Assembly: GCA_025963815.1 (NCBI GenBank)
Contig: JAOQAA010000018.1
Span: forward strand, 1-14,009
DNA: 14,009 nt
Direction: 5' to 3'
DNA from: Capsulimonas sp.
GTDB lineage: Bacteria > Armatimonadota > Armatimonadia > Armatimonadales > Capsulimonadaceae
In this document: one piece after another, positions 7,976-13,908 of the stretch
How the letters are laid out: each line of letters opens with the position of its first letter
Position numbering within the stretch: position 1 is the first letter of the stretch
Made by a program: the position numbers and the translations under genes
Notes under the pieces: model-generated
What the model saw: the letters and a program-made list of their open reading frames with translations, nothing else
What the model was told of the DNA's origin: nothing
Database searches by the model: none

Positions 7976-8374
7976 TTATCCCTTTTTCGCCTGCATCGCG
8001 TCCAGCAGTTTCTGCAAGTCGGCGACTTCTTCTTCGTTCAGATTTTGGTTCTCGGAAAGGTACGCGACAAACGGGGTCAACGACCCGCCGAGCGTGCGGC
8101 TGACAAAGTCGTGCACAAGGTTCTGCATCAAGTCTTGTTTGCCCACGGCGGGGGCGTATTCAAACGATCCGCCGGATTTCATGCGCGTCAGAAACCCCTT
8201 TTTGCGCAGACGCTCCATCACCGTCAGGATCGTGGTGCGCGCGAGGCCCAGCGGTTCACCGAACTTGACAGCGACATCGCGCACCGAGATCGGGTTATTG
8301 TCCGTGATATAGCGGAGCACTTCCAGCTCCTGATCACCCAGCATCGGCGGCTTCATCATAAGAGGGTCATCCAT
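7976..8374 (-). CDS. BlaI/MecI/CopY-family transcriptional repressor
   Basis: 132 residues. A winged helix covers about residues 12-75, with recognition-helix region GLARTTILTVMERLRKKGFL, followed by the wing (KSGGSFEYAP) and a helical dimerisation tail (about 80-130, including LSENQNLNEEEVADLQKLL). This is the standard BlaI layout: a dimer binds a palindromic operator and is inactivated by proteolysis in the C-terminal part. The start is taken at ATG 8374, preceded closely by GGAG. ATG codons at residues 6 and 7 are alternatives, because the predicted 5' leader is only about nine bases. The gene is immediately upstream of its cognate BlaR1-like protease, and its promoter carries a dyad that is a good autoregulatory operator. 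Confidence 0.92.
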   Translation of the reverse strand: MDDPLMMKPPMLGDQELEVLRYITDNNPISVRDVAVKFGEPLGLARTTILTVMERLRKKGFLTRMKSGGSFEYAPAVGKQDLMQNLVHDFVSRTLGGSLTPFVAYLSENQNLNEEEVADLQKLLDAMQAKKG

Positions 8375-8389
8375 TTCTCCATATGCGAT

Positions 8390-8419
8390 ATTATAACGCA
8401 GGACTACGCAAGTAGTCAA
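8390..8419 (-). promoter_or_regulatory. Sigma-70-type promoter of the blaI-blaR1 operon
   Basis: Read on the minus strand, TTGACT (8419-8414) and TATAAT (8395-8390) are separated by 18 bases. Both boxes are close to consensus. Transcription would start near 8383, about nine bases before the blaI start codon, so the leader is very short. Confidence 0.85.
8402..8417. promoter_or_regulatory. Perfect dyad operator (GACTAC-n4-GTAGTC), probable BlaI site
   Basis: The arms 8402-8407 and 8412-8417 are perfectly complementary around GCAA. The dyad overlaps the -35 box and lies within the promoter spacer, so a bound dimer would block RNA polymerase. BlaI-family repressors commonly bind short dyads at this place. 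That this particular sequence is the site is inference. Confidence 0.75.
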
Positions 8420-8492
8420 TAGGTTAATTCTGGACAAATATCGGGAAAGAACATTGCAGCATTGGCCGCGAACGACGAAAGGAGAGAAACCC

Positions 8493-8753
8493 ATGTCAGG
8501 AAAAAGCACGGCGATCGACAAACGCGAGGACGTCAACCCCGACGAAGGGGTACGCGAGTACGGCGATGTGGAGTTTGCCGACCCAAAGAACCACAAGTAT
8601 CCAATCGACACGGAGAAGCACATCCGGGCCGCCTGGAGCTATATCAACCACAAAGATAACGCCGGGAAGTACGACGCCGACGAGGTGGAGACGATCAAGG
8701 GGCGGATCAAGGCAGCGGCGAAGAAGCAGGGCGTGGAGATTGAGTCGGGTTGA
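8493..8753 (+). CDS. Small DUF6582-type protein
   Basis: 86 residues, hydrophilic, no membrane segment. The core EYGDVEFADPKNHKYPIDT, then HIRAAWSYINH, then a lysine-rich helix (VETIKGRIKAAAKKQGV) is the pattern I know as DUF6582. That short domain occurs both as free small proteins and in phage-related contexts, and its function is unknown. The start ATG 8493 is fixed by AAAGGAGAG upstream; an earlier in-frame ATG lacks such a site. The gene diverges from blaI, with about 118 bases between the two start codons. The BlaI-type dyad lies about 76 bases before this start. There are no other phage features nearby. Confidence 0.82.
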   Translation: MSGKSTAIDKREDVNPDEGVREYGDVEFADPKNHKYPIDTEKHIRAAWSYINHKDNAGKYDADEVETIKGRIKAAAKKQGVEIESG

Positions 8754-8834
8754 TTACCGCATGAGAAATGTGGGTCAGAGAGGCTGGCGGTTAATGCGTT
8801 TCACCTATTGCATGACGCAATGACCACAGAAGAG

Positions 8835-8967
8835 GCCGGCGAATAAATTCGCGCCTAGAAGTGCACGATGTGTCCCTACGGACACTCCAGAGAACGTTTG
8901 CGAATGCGTTTCTGGGGTCGGCGGAGGCCGACATCGTGCACTTCTAGGCGCGAATTTATTCGCCGGC
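8835..8967. repeat. 133-base palindromic intergenic element with 37-base perfect arms
   Basis: Arms 8835-8871 and 8931-8967 are exact reverse complements over 37 bases (outer end GCCGGCGAATAAATTCGC, inner end GTGCACGATGT). The 59-base interior carries three further hairpins: TGTCC-CTAC-GGACA (8871-8884), CCAGA...TCTGG (8887-8915) and GTCGGC-GGAG-GCCGAC (8917-8932). No open frame or target-site duplication is visible. Together with its short flanks it fills the 303-base gap 8754-9056 between the converging DUF6582 and deacetylase genes, where nothing else is seen apart from a small ATTGC/GCAAT hairpin near 8808-8822. It may be a MITE-like or REP-like repeat, or a structured RNA, and could serve as a terminator for both strands. 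Confidence 0.85.
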
Positions 8968-9056
8968 TATCCGAGTCGTTTAGCGCCGTTAATCCCGCAG
9001 ACTCCATTAACCAATGGCCGATCTGATCATATGGTTTGGTTACGCTGTGATACTGT

Positions 9057-9725
9057 CTACTTCAGCGTCTCCGACAGCCGCGCGAACGTATATCCCTTCT
9101 TCTTAAGACCCGCAATCACCGCCGGCAGGGCTTCGGCGGTATGCCAGCCTCGGCCGTTGACGTGCATGATCACGATGGAGCCGGGCTTCGTTTGGCGCAG
9201 GACCGCGCGGGTGATGTCGCGCGCCTGGACGTGCTTGTCTGGATCGCCTGTCACGACTTCCCAGGTCACGGACTGCATGCCGAAGCGCGCGGCTTCTTTT
9301 AAGACGGTGGCGTTGTACTCGCCGTAGGGGGGGCGGAAGAGGGTGGCTTCGCGGCCGGTCAGTTGGCGATGCACGGCTTGTGTCTTGCGGAGATCATCGT
9401 CAATCTGCGCCGTCGTGATCTTCGTCATGTGTGGGTGCAGGTAGGAGTGGTCGCCCAGTTCGAACAAAGGGTTGGCGGCGAGGGCGCGCGTTTGGCTCGG
9501 GTGAGTCTCCATCCAGTGGCCTCCGAGAAACAGAGTGGCTGGGGTGTTGGTGCGCGTGAGGATGTCGATGATCTTGGCGTCGTACCCCGCCGGCTTGCGT
9601 GTCTCGCAGGCGTCGAACGATAGGACGACCCACTTGCGTGTTCGGGCGCCGTGTGTGATGATCTGCGGCGGCGCGCCTTGTGTGGCGGCGAGCAGATGCG
9701 CCGCCGTGAGTAATAGTCCCAGCAT
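9057..9725 (-). CDS. Secreted polysaccharide deacetylase (NodB domain)
   Basis: 222 residues: a short hydrophobic N-terminus (MLGLLLTAAHLLAAT, likely signal peptide) followed by a single NodB domain of carbohydrate esterase family 4. Motifs in order are SFDACET (D38, catalytic base), HSYLHPHM (H93 and H97, metal ligands), RPPYGEYN (R131), a Trp-containing motif (SVTWEV) and IVIMH (H188). The family removes acetyl groups from N-acetylglucosamine polymers such as peptidoglycan or chitin. The position usually holding the second Asp of TFDD is Ala39. ATG 9725 lies one base after the upstream acetyltransferase stop, with AAGGAC as ribosome binding site, so it is the third gene of the exchanger operon. 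Confidence 0.9.
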   Translation of the reverse strand: MLGLLLTAAHLLAATQGAPPQIITHGARTRKWVVLSFDACETRKPAGYDAKIIDILTRTNTPATLFLGGHWMETHPSQTRALAANPLFELGDHSYLHPHMTKITTAQIDDDLRKTQAVHRQLTGREATLFRPPYGEYNATVLKEAARFGMQSVTWEVVTGDPDKHVQARDITRAVLRQTKPGSIVIMHVNGRGWHTAEALPAVIAGLKKKGYTFARLSETLK

Positions 9726-9726
9726 G

Positions 9727-10302
9727 TTAAATCATGTCCTTATTGGCCGAGTCGGCCCATTCTCGATCGAGCAACGAGTAGAGCGCCAGATCGTGAAATG
9801 CGTTTTTCCAGAAGCCGCGCTCGCGCAGCAGGCCTTCTTGCTGGAAACCCAAGGTGACAAGCAGGCGTCGTGACGACGTGTTCTCGGGAACGACGAGCGC
9901 TTCGATGCGATGAAGGCCGATTGTGTCGAAACCAAAGCCGAGCATCGCCGCAAGCGCCTCACGCATCAACCCTTTGCCCCAATAAGCCGTATCCAGCTCA
10001 TATCCGATTTCAGCCTGTCGTGATTGGCTGTCGGGATGGACATATCCACACGAGCCAATGACCTGATCGTTCTCTTTGAGGGCGATCGCCCAGCGGATGC
10101 GAGTTCCCTGCAAATGAGATTGCCGGCGGCGTGTGACAATGGCTCGCGCTTCGTCCACGTTGGCAAGTGGCCCGATGTTATAATGGCGCACGACTTCCGG
10201 CTGGGAGAGAATACGAAAGAGGGCCGGGGCGTCGTCGAAACGCGTCTCGCGCAGAGACAAGCGAGGCGTTTCGATCGCAGGAAACGGCGTGATGGACAGC
10301 AT
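9727..10302 (-). CDS. RimJ/RimL-like GNAT acetyltransferase
   Basis: 191 residues. It begins with the typical ETPRLSLRE strand, and ends with the GFQQEGLLRERGFWKNAFHDLALYSLL-type segment that marks RimJ/RimL and similar N-acetyltransferases. The acetyl-CoA loop is YWGKGLMREAL (about 113-123), and ALVVPENTSSRRLLVTLGF is the next motif. The substrate (N-terminal amine of a ribosomal protein, an amino sugar or an antibiotic) cannot be told. The start ATG 10302 lies 5 bases after the exchanger stop, with a GGGGGT stretch as possible ribosome binding site. A longer frame runs upstream into the exchanger gene and is rejected. It is the middle gene of the exchanger-acetyltransferase-deacetylase operon. 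Confidence 0.88.
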   Translation of the reverse strand: MLSITPFPAIETPRLSLRETRFDDAPALFRILSQPEVVRHYNIGPLANVDEARAIVTRRRQSHLQGTRIRWAIALKENDQVIGSCGYVHPDSQSRQAEIGYELDTAYWGKGLMREALAAMLGFGFDTIGLHRIEALVVPENTSSRRLLVTLGFQQEGLLRERGFWKNAFHDLALYSLLDREWADSANKDMI

Positions 10303-10307
10303 GGGCG

Positions 10308-11378
10308 TTACCCCCACCAGAAGGCGGCGGCGATGATCACATAGAGGCCGATCAGCGCCGCGCCCTCCAGCCAGATCGATTCGCCGTCGTAGACGATGAC
10401 CGTCGTGACGATGGCCGACAGCGCGAGGACCGCGATCAGTAGAGGCGTGAGCACAAGCGTGAGATGCGCGCCACCCAGGAACAGGCTCAGGATCACCAGG
10501 GCGGGGATCAACCCCAGCGCCACCTGAAGCGAGCTGTTGAGAATGACGCTGACGGCGAAGTCCATCTGGTTCTTGACGGCCAGCTGAATTCCTACCACGT
10601 TTTCGACCGCGTTGCCCGCAATCGCTACGACAACTAAGCCCGTGAACGCCTCGGACAGGTGCAGGATCTGGATCGCGGGCTTCAGCGCTTCGACGAACCA
10701 ATCCGAGACGAGCGCCGCTCCGATCCCCGCGAAGAGCAATGTCCCCACGGAAAGACCGACCGGCCACACCGCATGCGTATGGGCTTCCGGCTCGCAGTCC
10801 GAGGGCGTCAGCGCCCCGCCTTTAAGGGAGACTGGGATGCTGGACAGGAATACGAGGAGCAGGACGATGGCGGCGACGATGCTCATCGTCTCTGGATGGC
10901 GTCCCGCAGGCGTATGAAGCTCATGCGCGAGCGTGGGAATCATCAGCGCCGACACCGCCAGCAGCATTAGCGAGGCGATCATGCGTGGCTGCTGCTTGCC
11001 GAACTTCTGTGTGCCGTTCTTCAAGCCGCCCGCAAGAAACGCCAGGCCGAGCACAAGCAGCGAGTTCGCGAGGATCGAGCCGATTAGCGCCGACTGAACA
11101 ACCGTTACCAACCCTTGTCTCAGAGCAAAGATACAGATAAACAGCTCGGGCAAATTCCCAAGGGCGCTCTGGAGCACCCCTGTCGCGCCGGGGCCAAGCT
11201 TGCCGCCTAGCTGCTCCGTGGCTGATCCCACCATCGACGCCAGCATGGCGAGCGCGACGGCGGTAATCACAAATAAAATCACGGGGTTGACGTGAAGAGA
11301 GATCAGAACGCCCGACGCAATCGTCGCGGCGAGGGCAATCAGTGCGATGGTTCGGTCTCGCGAGGAGATAACGGTCAT
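10308..11378 (-). CDS. CAX-type cation/proton exchanger
   Basis: 356 residues, almost wholly membrane, with about eleven hydrophobic segments in two halves split near residues 185-205 by a polar, His/Glu-containing loop (SDCEPEAHTH). The two repeat motifs that form the ion site are GNLPELF (74-80, E78) and GNAVENV (255-261, E259), followed by GSILANSLLVLG and NSSLQVALGLIP. This identifies the Ca2+:cation antiporter superfamily, CAX branch. Classic Ca2+/H+ exchangers usually have GNATEL and GNAAEH, so both motifs differ at flanking positions, and calcium versus sodium or potassium specificity is open. It is the first gene of its operon. The start ATG 11378 has AAGGA upstream. Any promoter would lie inside the repeat element next door. 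Confidence 0.88.
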   Translation of the reverse strand: MTVISSRDRTIALIALAATIASGVLISLHVNPVILFVITAVALAMLASMVGSATEQLGGKLGPGATGVLQSALGNLPELFICIFALRQGLVTVVQSALIGSILANSLLVLGLAFLAGGLKNGTQKFGKQQPRMIASLMLLAVSALMIPTLAHELHTPAGRHPETMSIVAAIVLLLVFLSSIPVSLKGGALTPSDCEPEAHTHAVWPVGLSVGTLLFAGIGAALVSDWFVEALKPAIQILHLSEAFTGLVVVAIAGNAVENVVGIQLAVKNQMDFAVSVILNSSLQVALGLIPALVILSLFLGGAHLTLVLTPLLIAVLALSAIVTTVIVYDGESIWLEGAALIGLYVIIAAAFWWG

Positions 11379-11403
11379 AGATAGTGTCCTTGGAGATGCT
11401 TAT

Positions 11404-11583
11404 CCCTCACCCCCGGCCCCTCTCCCGCCCGGCTAAAGCCCTGGGGGAGGGGTGTCCAAAGATCGAGGGCAAAACGTGCTGCACAACTGCTTTCATAAAA
11501 TTGGACGCCTCGTGCGAAGCCACGTTCGGCTTCCAAACCCTGGACATCCCTCTCCTCCGGGAGAGGGATGTCCAGGGTGAGGG
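11404..11583. repeat. Hairpin-bounded intergenic repeat element between tsaD and the exchanger gene
   Basis: The element begins CCCTCACCC (11404-11412) and ends with its exact reverse complement GGGTGAGGG (11575-11583). Near the left end is a 10-bp imperfect stem (11417-11426 with 11443-11452), and inside that a GGCT/AGCC stem. Near the right end is a perfect 18-bp stem with a 4-base loop (11538-11577). The centre holds GAAGCC...GGCTTC. It abuts the tsaD stop directly. C-rich 'CCCTCACCCC...CCTCTCCC' repeats of this kind are scattered between genes in many bacterial genomes and often yield spurious open frames. Confidence 0.8.
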
Positions 11584-12588
11584 CTACGCCAGCCGCTCCG
11601 AAGAAAGCGTGTCGAGTTCCAGCGTGTCGCGGCGGCCGGCCAATAAGTGATAGTACCCAGCACAGGCGATCATGGCGGCGTTGTCCGTGCAATAAACGGG
11701 AGGAGGCGCGGTGAGGGGGAGACCGGCTTTGTCGCATGCGGCCTGCATCAGCTCGTTGAGGCGTGAGTTGGCGGCGACGCCGCCCGCAATCAGAACGCGT
11801 CGTGCGTTGTTTGTTTTGGCCGCCCGGATCGTCTTTTCGACGAGTACGTCGACGATTGCTTCCTGTACGGAGGCCGCCCAATCGGGCTGCGTGACTTCGG
11901 AATTGGCGGGATCGGCGACGGCGTTGGCGACTGCTGTCTTCAAACCGCTGAAGGAGAAGTCATAGGAGTCCGAGCCGAGACGGGCGCGAGGCAGTTTCAC
12001 GGCTTGCGTGTTCCCATGCTGCTCGCGGGCGAGCTTATCGATCAGGACGCCGCCGGGGTAGGGGATGCCCAGCAGGCGGGCGCTTTTGTCGAACGCTTCG
12101 CCGGCGGCGTCGTCGCGGGTGCGCCCGATAATCTGGTAGTCGCCATGGCCGCGCACGAGAAAGATTTCGGTGTGGCCGCCGGAGACGACGAGGCAGACGA
12201 CGGGAAACTCAATCGCGGGATCGACCAGCCAGTTCGCGTAGATATGCGCCTCAATGTGGTGGACGCCGATGAGAGGAATGCGCAGGGCATAGGCGAGCGC
12301 CTTCGCCGCTGAGACGCCGACCAGCAGTGCGCCAAGCAGGCCGGGGCGGTTTGCGACGGCGATCGCGTCGATGTCCTGGAACGTGAGGCCTGCGGTATTC
12401 AGTCCCTCGGCGATGACCGCGTTCATCTGTTCGAGATGCTGTCTTGAGGCGACTTCGGGGACGACGCCGCCGGTTTTGGCGTGCAGGTCCGCCTGTGAGG
12501 CGATAATGCTGCTGCGGACATCCGAGCCGTCGCGGACGATGGCGACGGAAGTCTCGTCACAGGAGGTTTCAATGCCGAGAATGTTCAT
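11584..12588 (-). CDS. tsaD: tRNA N6-adenosine threonylcarbamoyltransferase TsaD
   Basis: 334 residues, the normal length of this near-universal enzyme. It transfers threonylcarbamoyl from threonylcarbamoyl-AMP to A37 of tRNAs reading ANN codons, working with TsaB and TsaE in the cytoplasm. Motifs are MNILGIETSCDETS at the start, HHIEAH at 110-115 (Fe/Zn ligands), VVSGGHTE at about 134-141, the FDKSARLLG and FSFSGLKTA segments, GGVAANSRL at about 269-277, and CTDNAAMIA with D302. All are intact. ATG 12588 overlaps the rimI stop by four bases (ATGA), which fixes the start. It is the last gene of the moaD-moaE-rimI-tsaD run. tsaB and tsaE, which are often adjacent, are not in the window. Confidence 0.97.
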   Translation of the reverse strand: MNILGIETSCDETSVAIVRDGSDVRSSIIASQADLHAKTGGVVPEVASRQHLEQMNAVIAEGLNTAGLTFQDIDAIAVANRPGLLGALLVGVSAAKALAYALRIPLIGVHHIEAHIYANWLVDPAIEFPVVCLVVSGGHTEIFLVRGHGDYQIIGRTRDDAAGEAFDKSARLLGIPYPGGVLIDKLAREQHGNTQAVKLPRARLGSDSYDFSFSGLKTAVANAVADPANSEVTQPDWAASVQEAIVDVLVEKTIRAAKTNNARRVLIAGGVAANSRLNELMQAACDKAGLPLTAPPPVYCTDNAAMIACAGYYHLLAGRRDTLELDTLSSERLA

Positions 12589-13151
12589 GGTGTGTTCGCC
12601 GCGTCCCAGGCGTCCGCGATCTCCATGCCGCGGCGCATGTGCTCGCAGTATTCGGGCGACGCCATATTTTCCAGCCACATGATGACCGCGTTTTCCTGGT
12701 TGTCGCTGTAATAGTTCTTGCGAACGGAGACGTCTTCGAACCCGTGCTTGAGATAGAGGTTATGCGCGACCTTGTTACGCTCGCGCACTTCCAGGGTCGC
12801 CCGCAGGGTTCCATGCTCGACGCCGTACTGCAAAAGGCTTAGCAGTAAGCGCTCGCCGATCTTGCGCCGCCGCGCTGAAGGGTCCACGGCGATATTGGTG
12901 AAGTGCGCTTCGTCCATCACGATCCACATGCCGCCGTAGCCGACCAGCGTCCCGTCGCGGTCCCGTGCGATCAGATAATGCGCGACGGTGTTGCCGATCT
13001 CGGTGGCGTAGGCGTTCAGGCTCCAGGGAAGGGCGTTGCTGCGACGCTCCAGCCGCGCGACTTCCTCGATATCCTCCAGAACCATGTGTCGGATCGTGAT
13101 GGGGCCAAACCCGGTGGGGGCGTCCTGTTCGTACAGTCGGTGGTCGTTCAT
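12585..13151 (-). CDS. rimI: Ribosomal protein alanine N-acetyltransferase RimI-like (GNAT)
   Basis: 188 residues. The GNAT domain covers about residues 17-160. It shows the RimI-like pattern LEDIEEVARLERRS...PWS (about 25-43), the FTNIAVDPSARRRKIGERLL strand-loop with acetyl-CoA pyrophosphate site (84-103), and ATLEVRERNKVAHNLYLKHGFE (118-139). RimI acetylates the N-terminal Ala of ribosomal protein S18 in E. coli, and homologues may act on other N-termini. The last 25 residues (YCEHMRRGMEIADAWDAANTP) go beyond the domain. ATG 13151 overlaps the moaE stop by ATGA. A longer frame inside moaE is not favoured. Adjacency to tsaD is a widespread arrangement and supports RimI over other GNATs. Confidence 0.87.
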   Translation of the reverse strand: MNDHRLYEQDAPTGFGPITIRHMVLEDIEEVARLERRSNALPWSLNAYATEIGNTVAHYLIARDRDGTLVGYGGMWIVMDEAHFTNIAVDPSARRRKIGERLLLSLLQYGVEHGTLRATLEVRERNKVAHNLYLKHGFEDVSVRKNYYSDNQENAVIMWLENMASPEYCEHMRRGMEIADAWDAANTP

Positions 13152-13600
13152 GAGAGATGCGTGGGGGACGGCGGGGAAGGAACGGCGTCCGAGCCTTCGA
13201 TCCACTGCGCGCCGCCGTCAAAATGTTCTTTTTTCCAAATCGGAACCGTCGTCTTCAAACTGTCCATCAGCCATCGGCACGCCTCGAACGCCTCCGCTCG
13301 GTGCGCCGACGCCACGGCGATCGTGATACTGAGTTCCCCGACCGCGACTTTGCCCAGGCGATGCGCGATGGCGCACGTCACGCCCCAGCGCGCACGCGCC
13401 TCCTCCGCCAGCAGAGCCAGCTGCTTCTCCGCCAGAGGCCGGTAGGTCTCATATTCCAGATGCGTCACCCGCCGTCCCTTTGTGCTGCCGCGCACCGTGC
13501 CGGAAAACGTGACCAGCGCCCCCGCCTCGGGATCGCTCAGCAGCGCGCCAAGCTCATCGACGCTTTGGATCGGATCATCAGAAAGAAAGATCGCCGCCAT
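13148..13600 (-). CDS. moaE: Molybdopterin synthase catalytic subunit MoaE
   Basis: 150 residues. MoaE with thiocarboxylated MoaD converts cyclic pyranopterin monophosphate to molybdopterin. Family signatures are ALVTFSGTVRG (about 28-38), LEYETYRPLAEKQ (48-60), IAHRLGKVAVGE (78-89), the AHRAEAFEACRWLMDSLK segment (99-116) and VPIWKKEHF (119-127). K116 and K123 match the two conserved active-site lysines by position in motif. The start ATG 13600 has GGAGG upstream and lies three bases after the moaD stop. The stop overlaps the rimI start. The last 15 residues are Pro/Ser-rich and unconserved. Confidence 0.96.
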   Translation of the reverse strand: MAAIFLSDDPIQSVDELGALLSDPEAGALVTFSGTVRGSTKGRRVTHLEYETYRPLAEKQLALLAEEARARWGVTCAIAHRLGKVAVGELSITIAVASAHRAEAFEACRWLMDSLKTTVPIWKKEHFDGGAQWIEGSDAVPSPPSPTHLS

Positions 13601-13603
13601 GTG

Positions 13604-13849
13604 TTACCCTCCGCTCATTGGCGGCAGGAACGCCACTTCGTCGCCATCGCGTAACACGGTCGCATCCTTCGCGAAGTCGGCGTTGACCGCCACACGTCCG
13701 GCGGGCAGGCGCGGCGCCAAAGCGGGGAACCGGCCGGCAAGCGCCTTAGTGCAGTCGGCGACGGAAGCACTCTCGGGGAGATCCAGCGTGAGCTTGTCGG
13801 TTCCGGCGGCGTCCTGATAGCTGGCGAATAGGAGGATGTTTACTTGCAT
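13604..13849 (-). CDS. moaD: Molybdopterin synthase sulfur-carrier subunit MoaD
   Basis: 81 residues, a ubiquitin-like fold. It starts MQVNILLFASYQDAAGTDKL, has GDEVAFLPPMSGG at the end, and terminates in the Gly-Gly that is adenylated and thiocarboxylated to deliver sulfur to MoaE. The length and C-terminus are exactly as expected. The stop is followed three bases later by moaE. No strong ribosome binding site precedes ATG 13849; only an AGAATCAC stretch is seen. It is the first recognised gene of the operon, and the promoter would lie in or beyond the repeat at 13909-14009. Other moa genes are not in the window. Confidence 0.94.
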   Translation of the reverse strand: MQVNILLFASYQDAAGTDKLTLDLPESASVADCTKALAGRFPALAPRLPAGRVAVNADFAKDATVLRDGDEVAFLPPMSGG

Positions 13850-13908
13850 GTGATTCTGAGAGACCGCTTTTCGCGCTTCGCGTATGACCTACCCCGGCGC
13901 TTCGCGCC

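Noticed and set aside
8493..8753. Prophage remnant suggested by the DUF6582 gene
   Set aside because: No other phage gene is nearby, and the domain also occurs as a free-standing small protein.
8754..9056. Transposase remnant or tRNA gene in the gap
   Set aside because: No transposase motifs, no tRNA cloverleaf and no target duplication were seen; only the palindromic element is present.
10303..10767. Upstream extension of the GNAT acetyltransferase frame
   Set aside because: It lies within the exchanger coding sequence and has shadow composition; the domain begins right after ATG 10302.
11375..11881. Long minus-strand open frame crossing the repeat element and part of tsaD
   Set aside because: It overlaps tsaD, and its C-terminal part is just the translated hairpin repeat, a known source of spurious frames.
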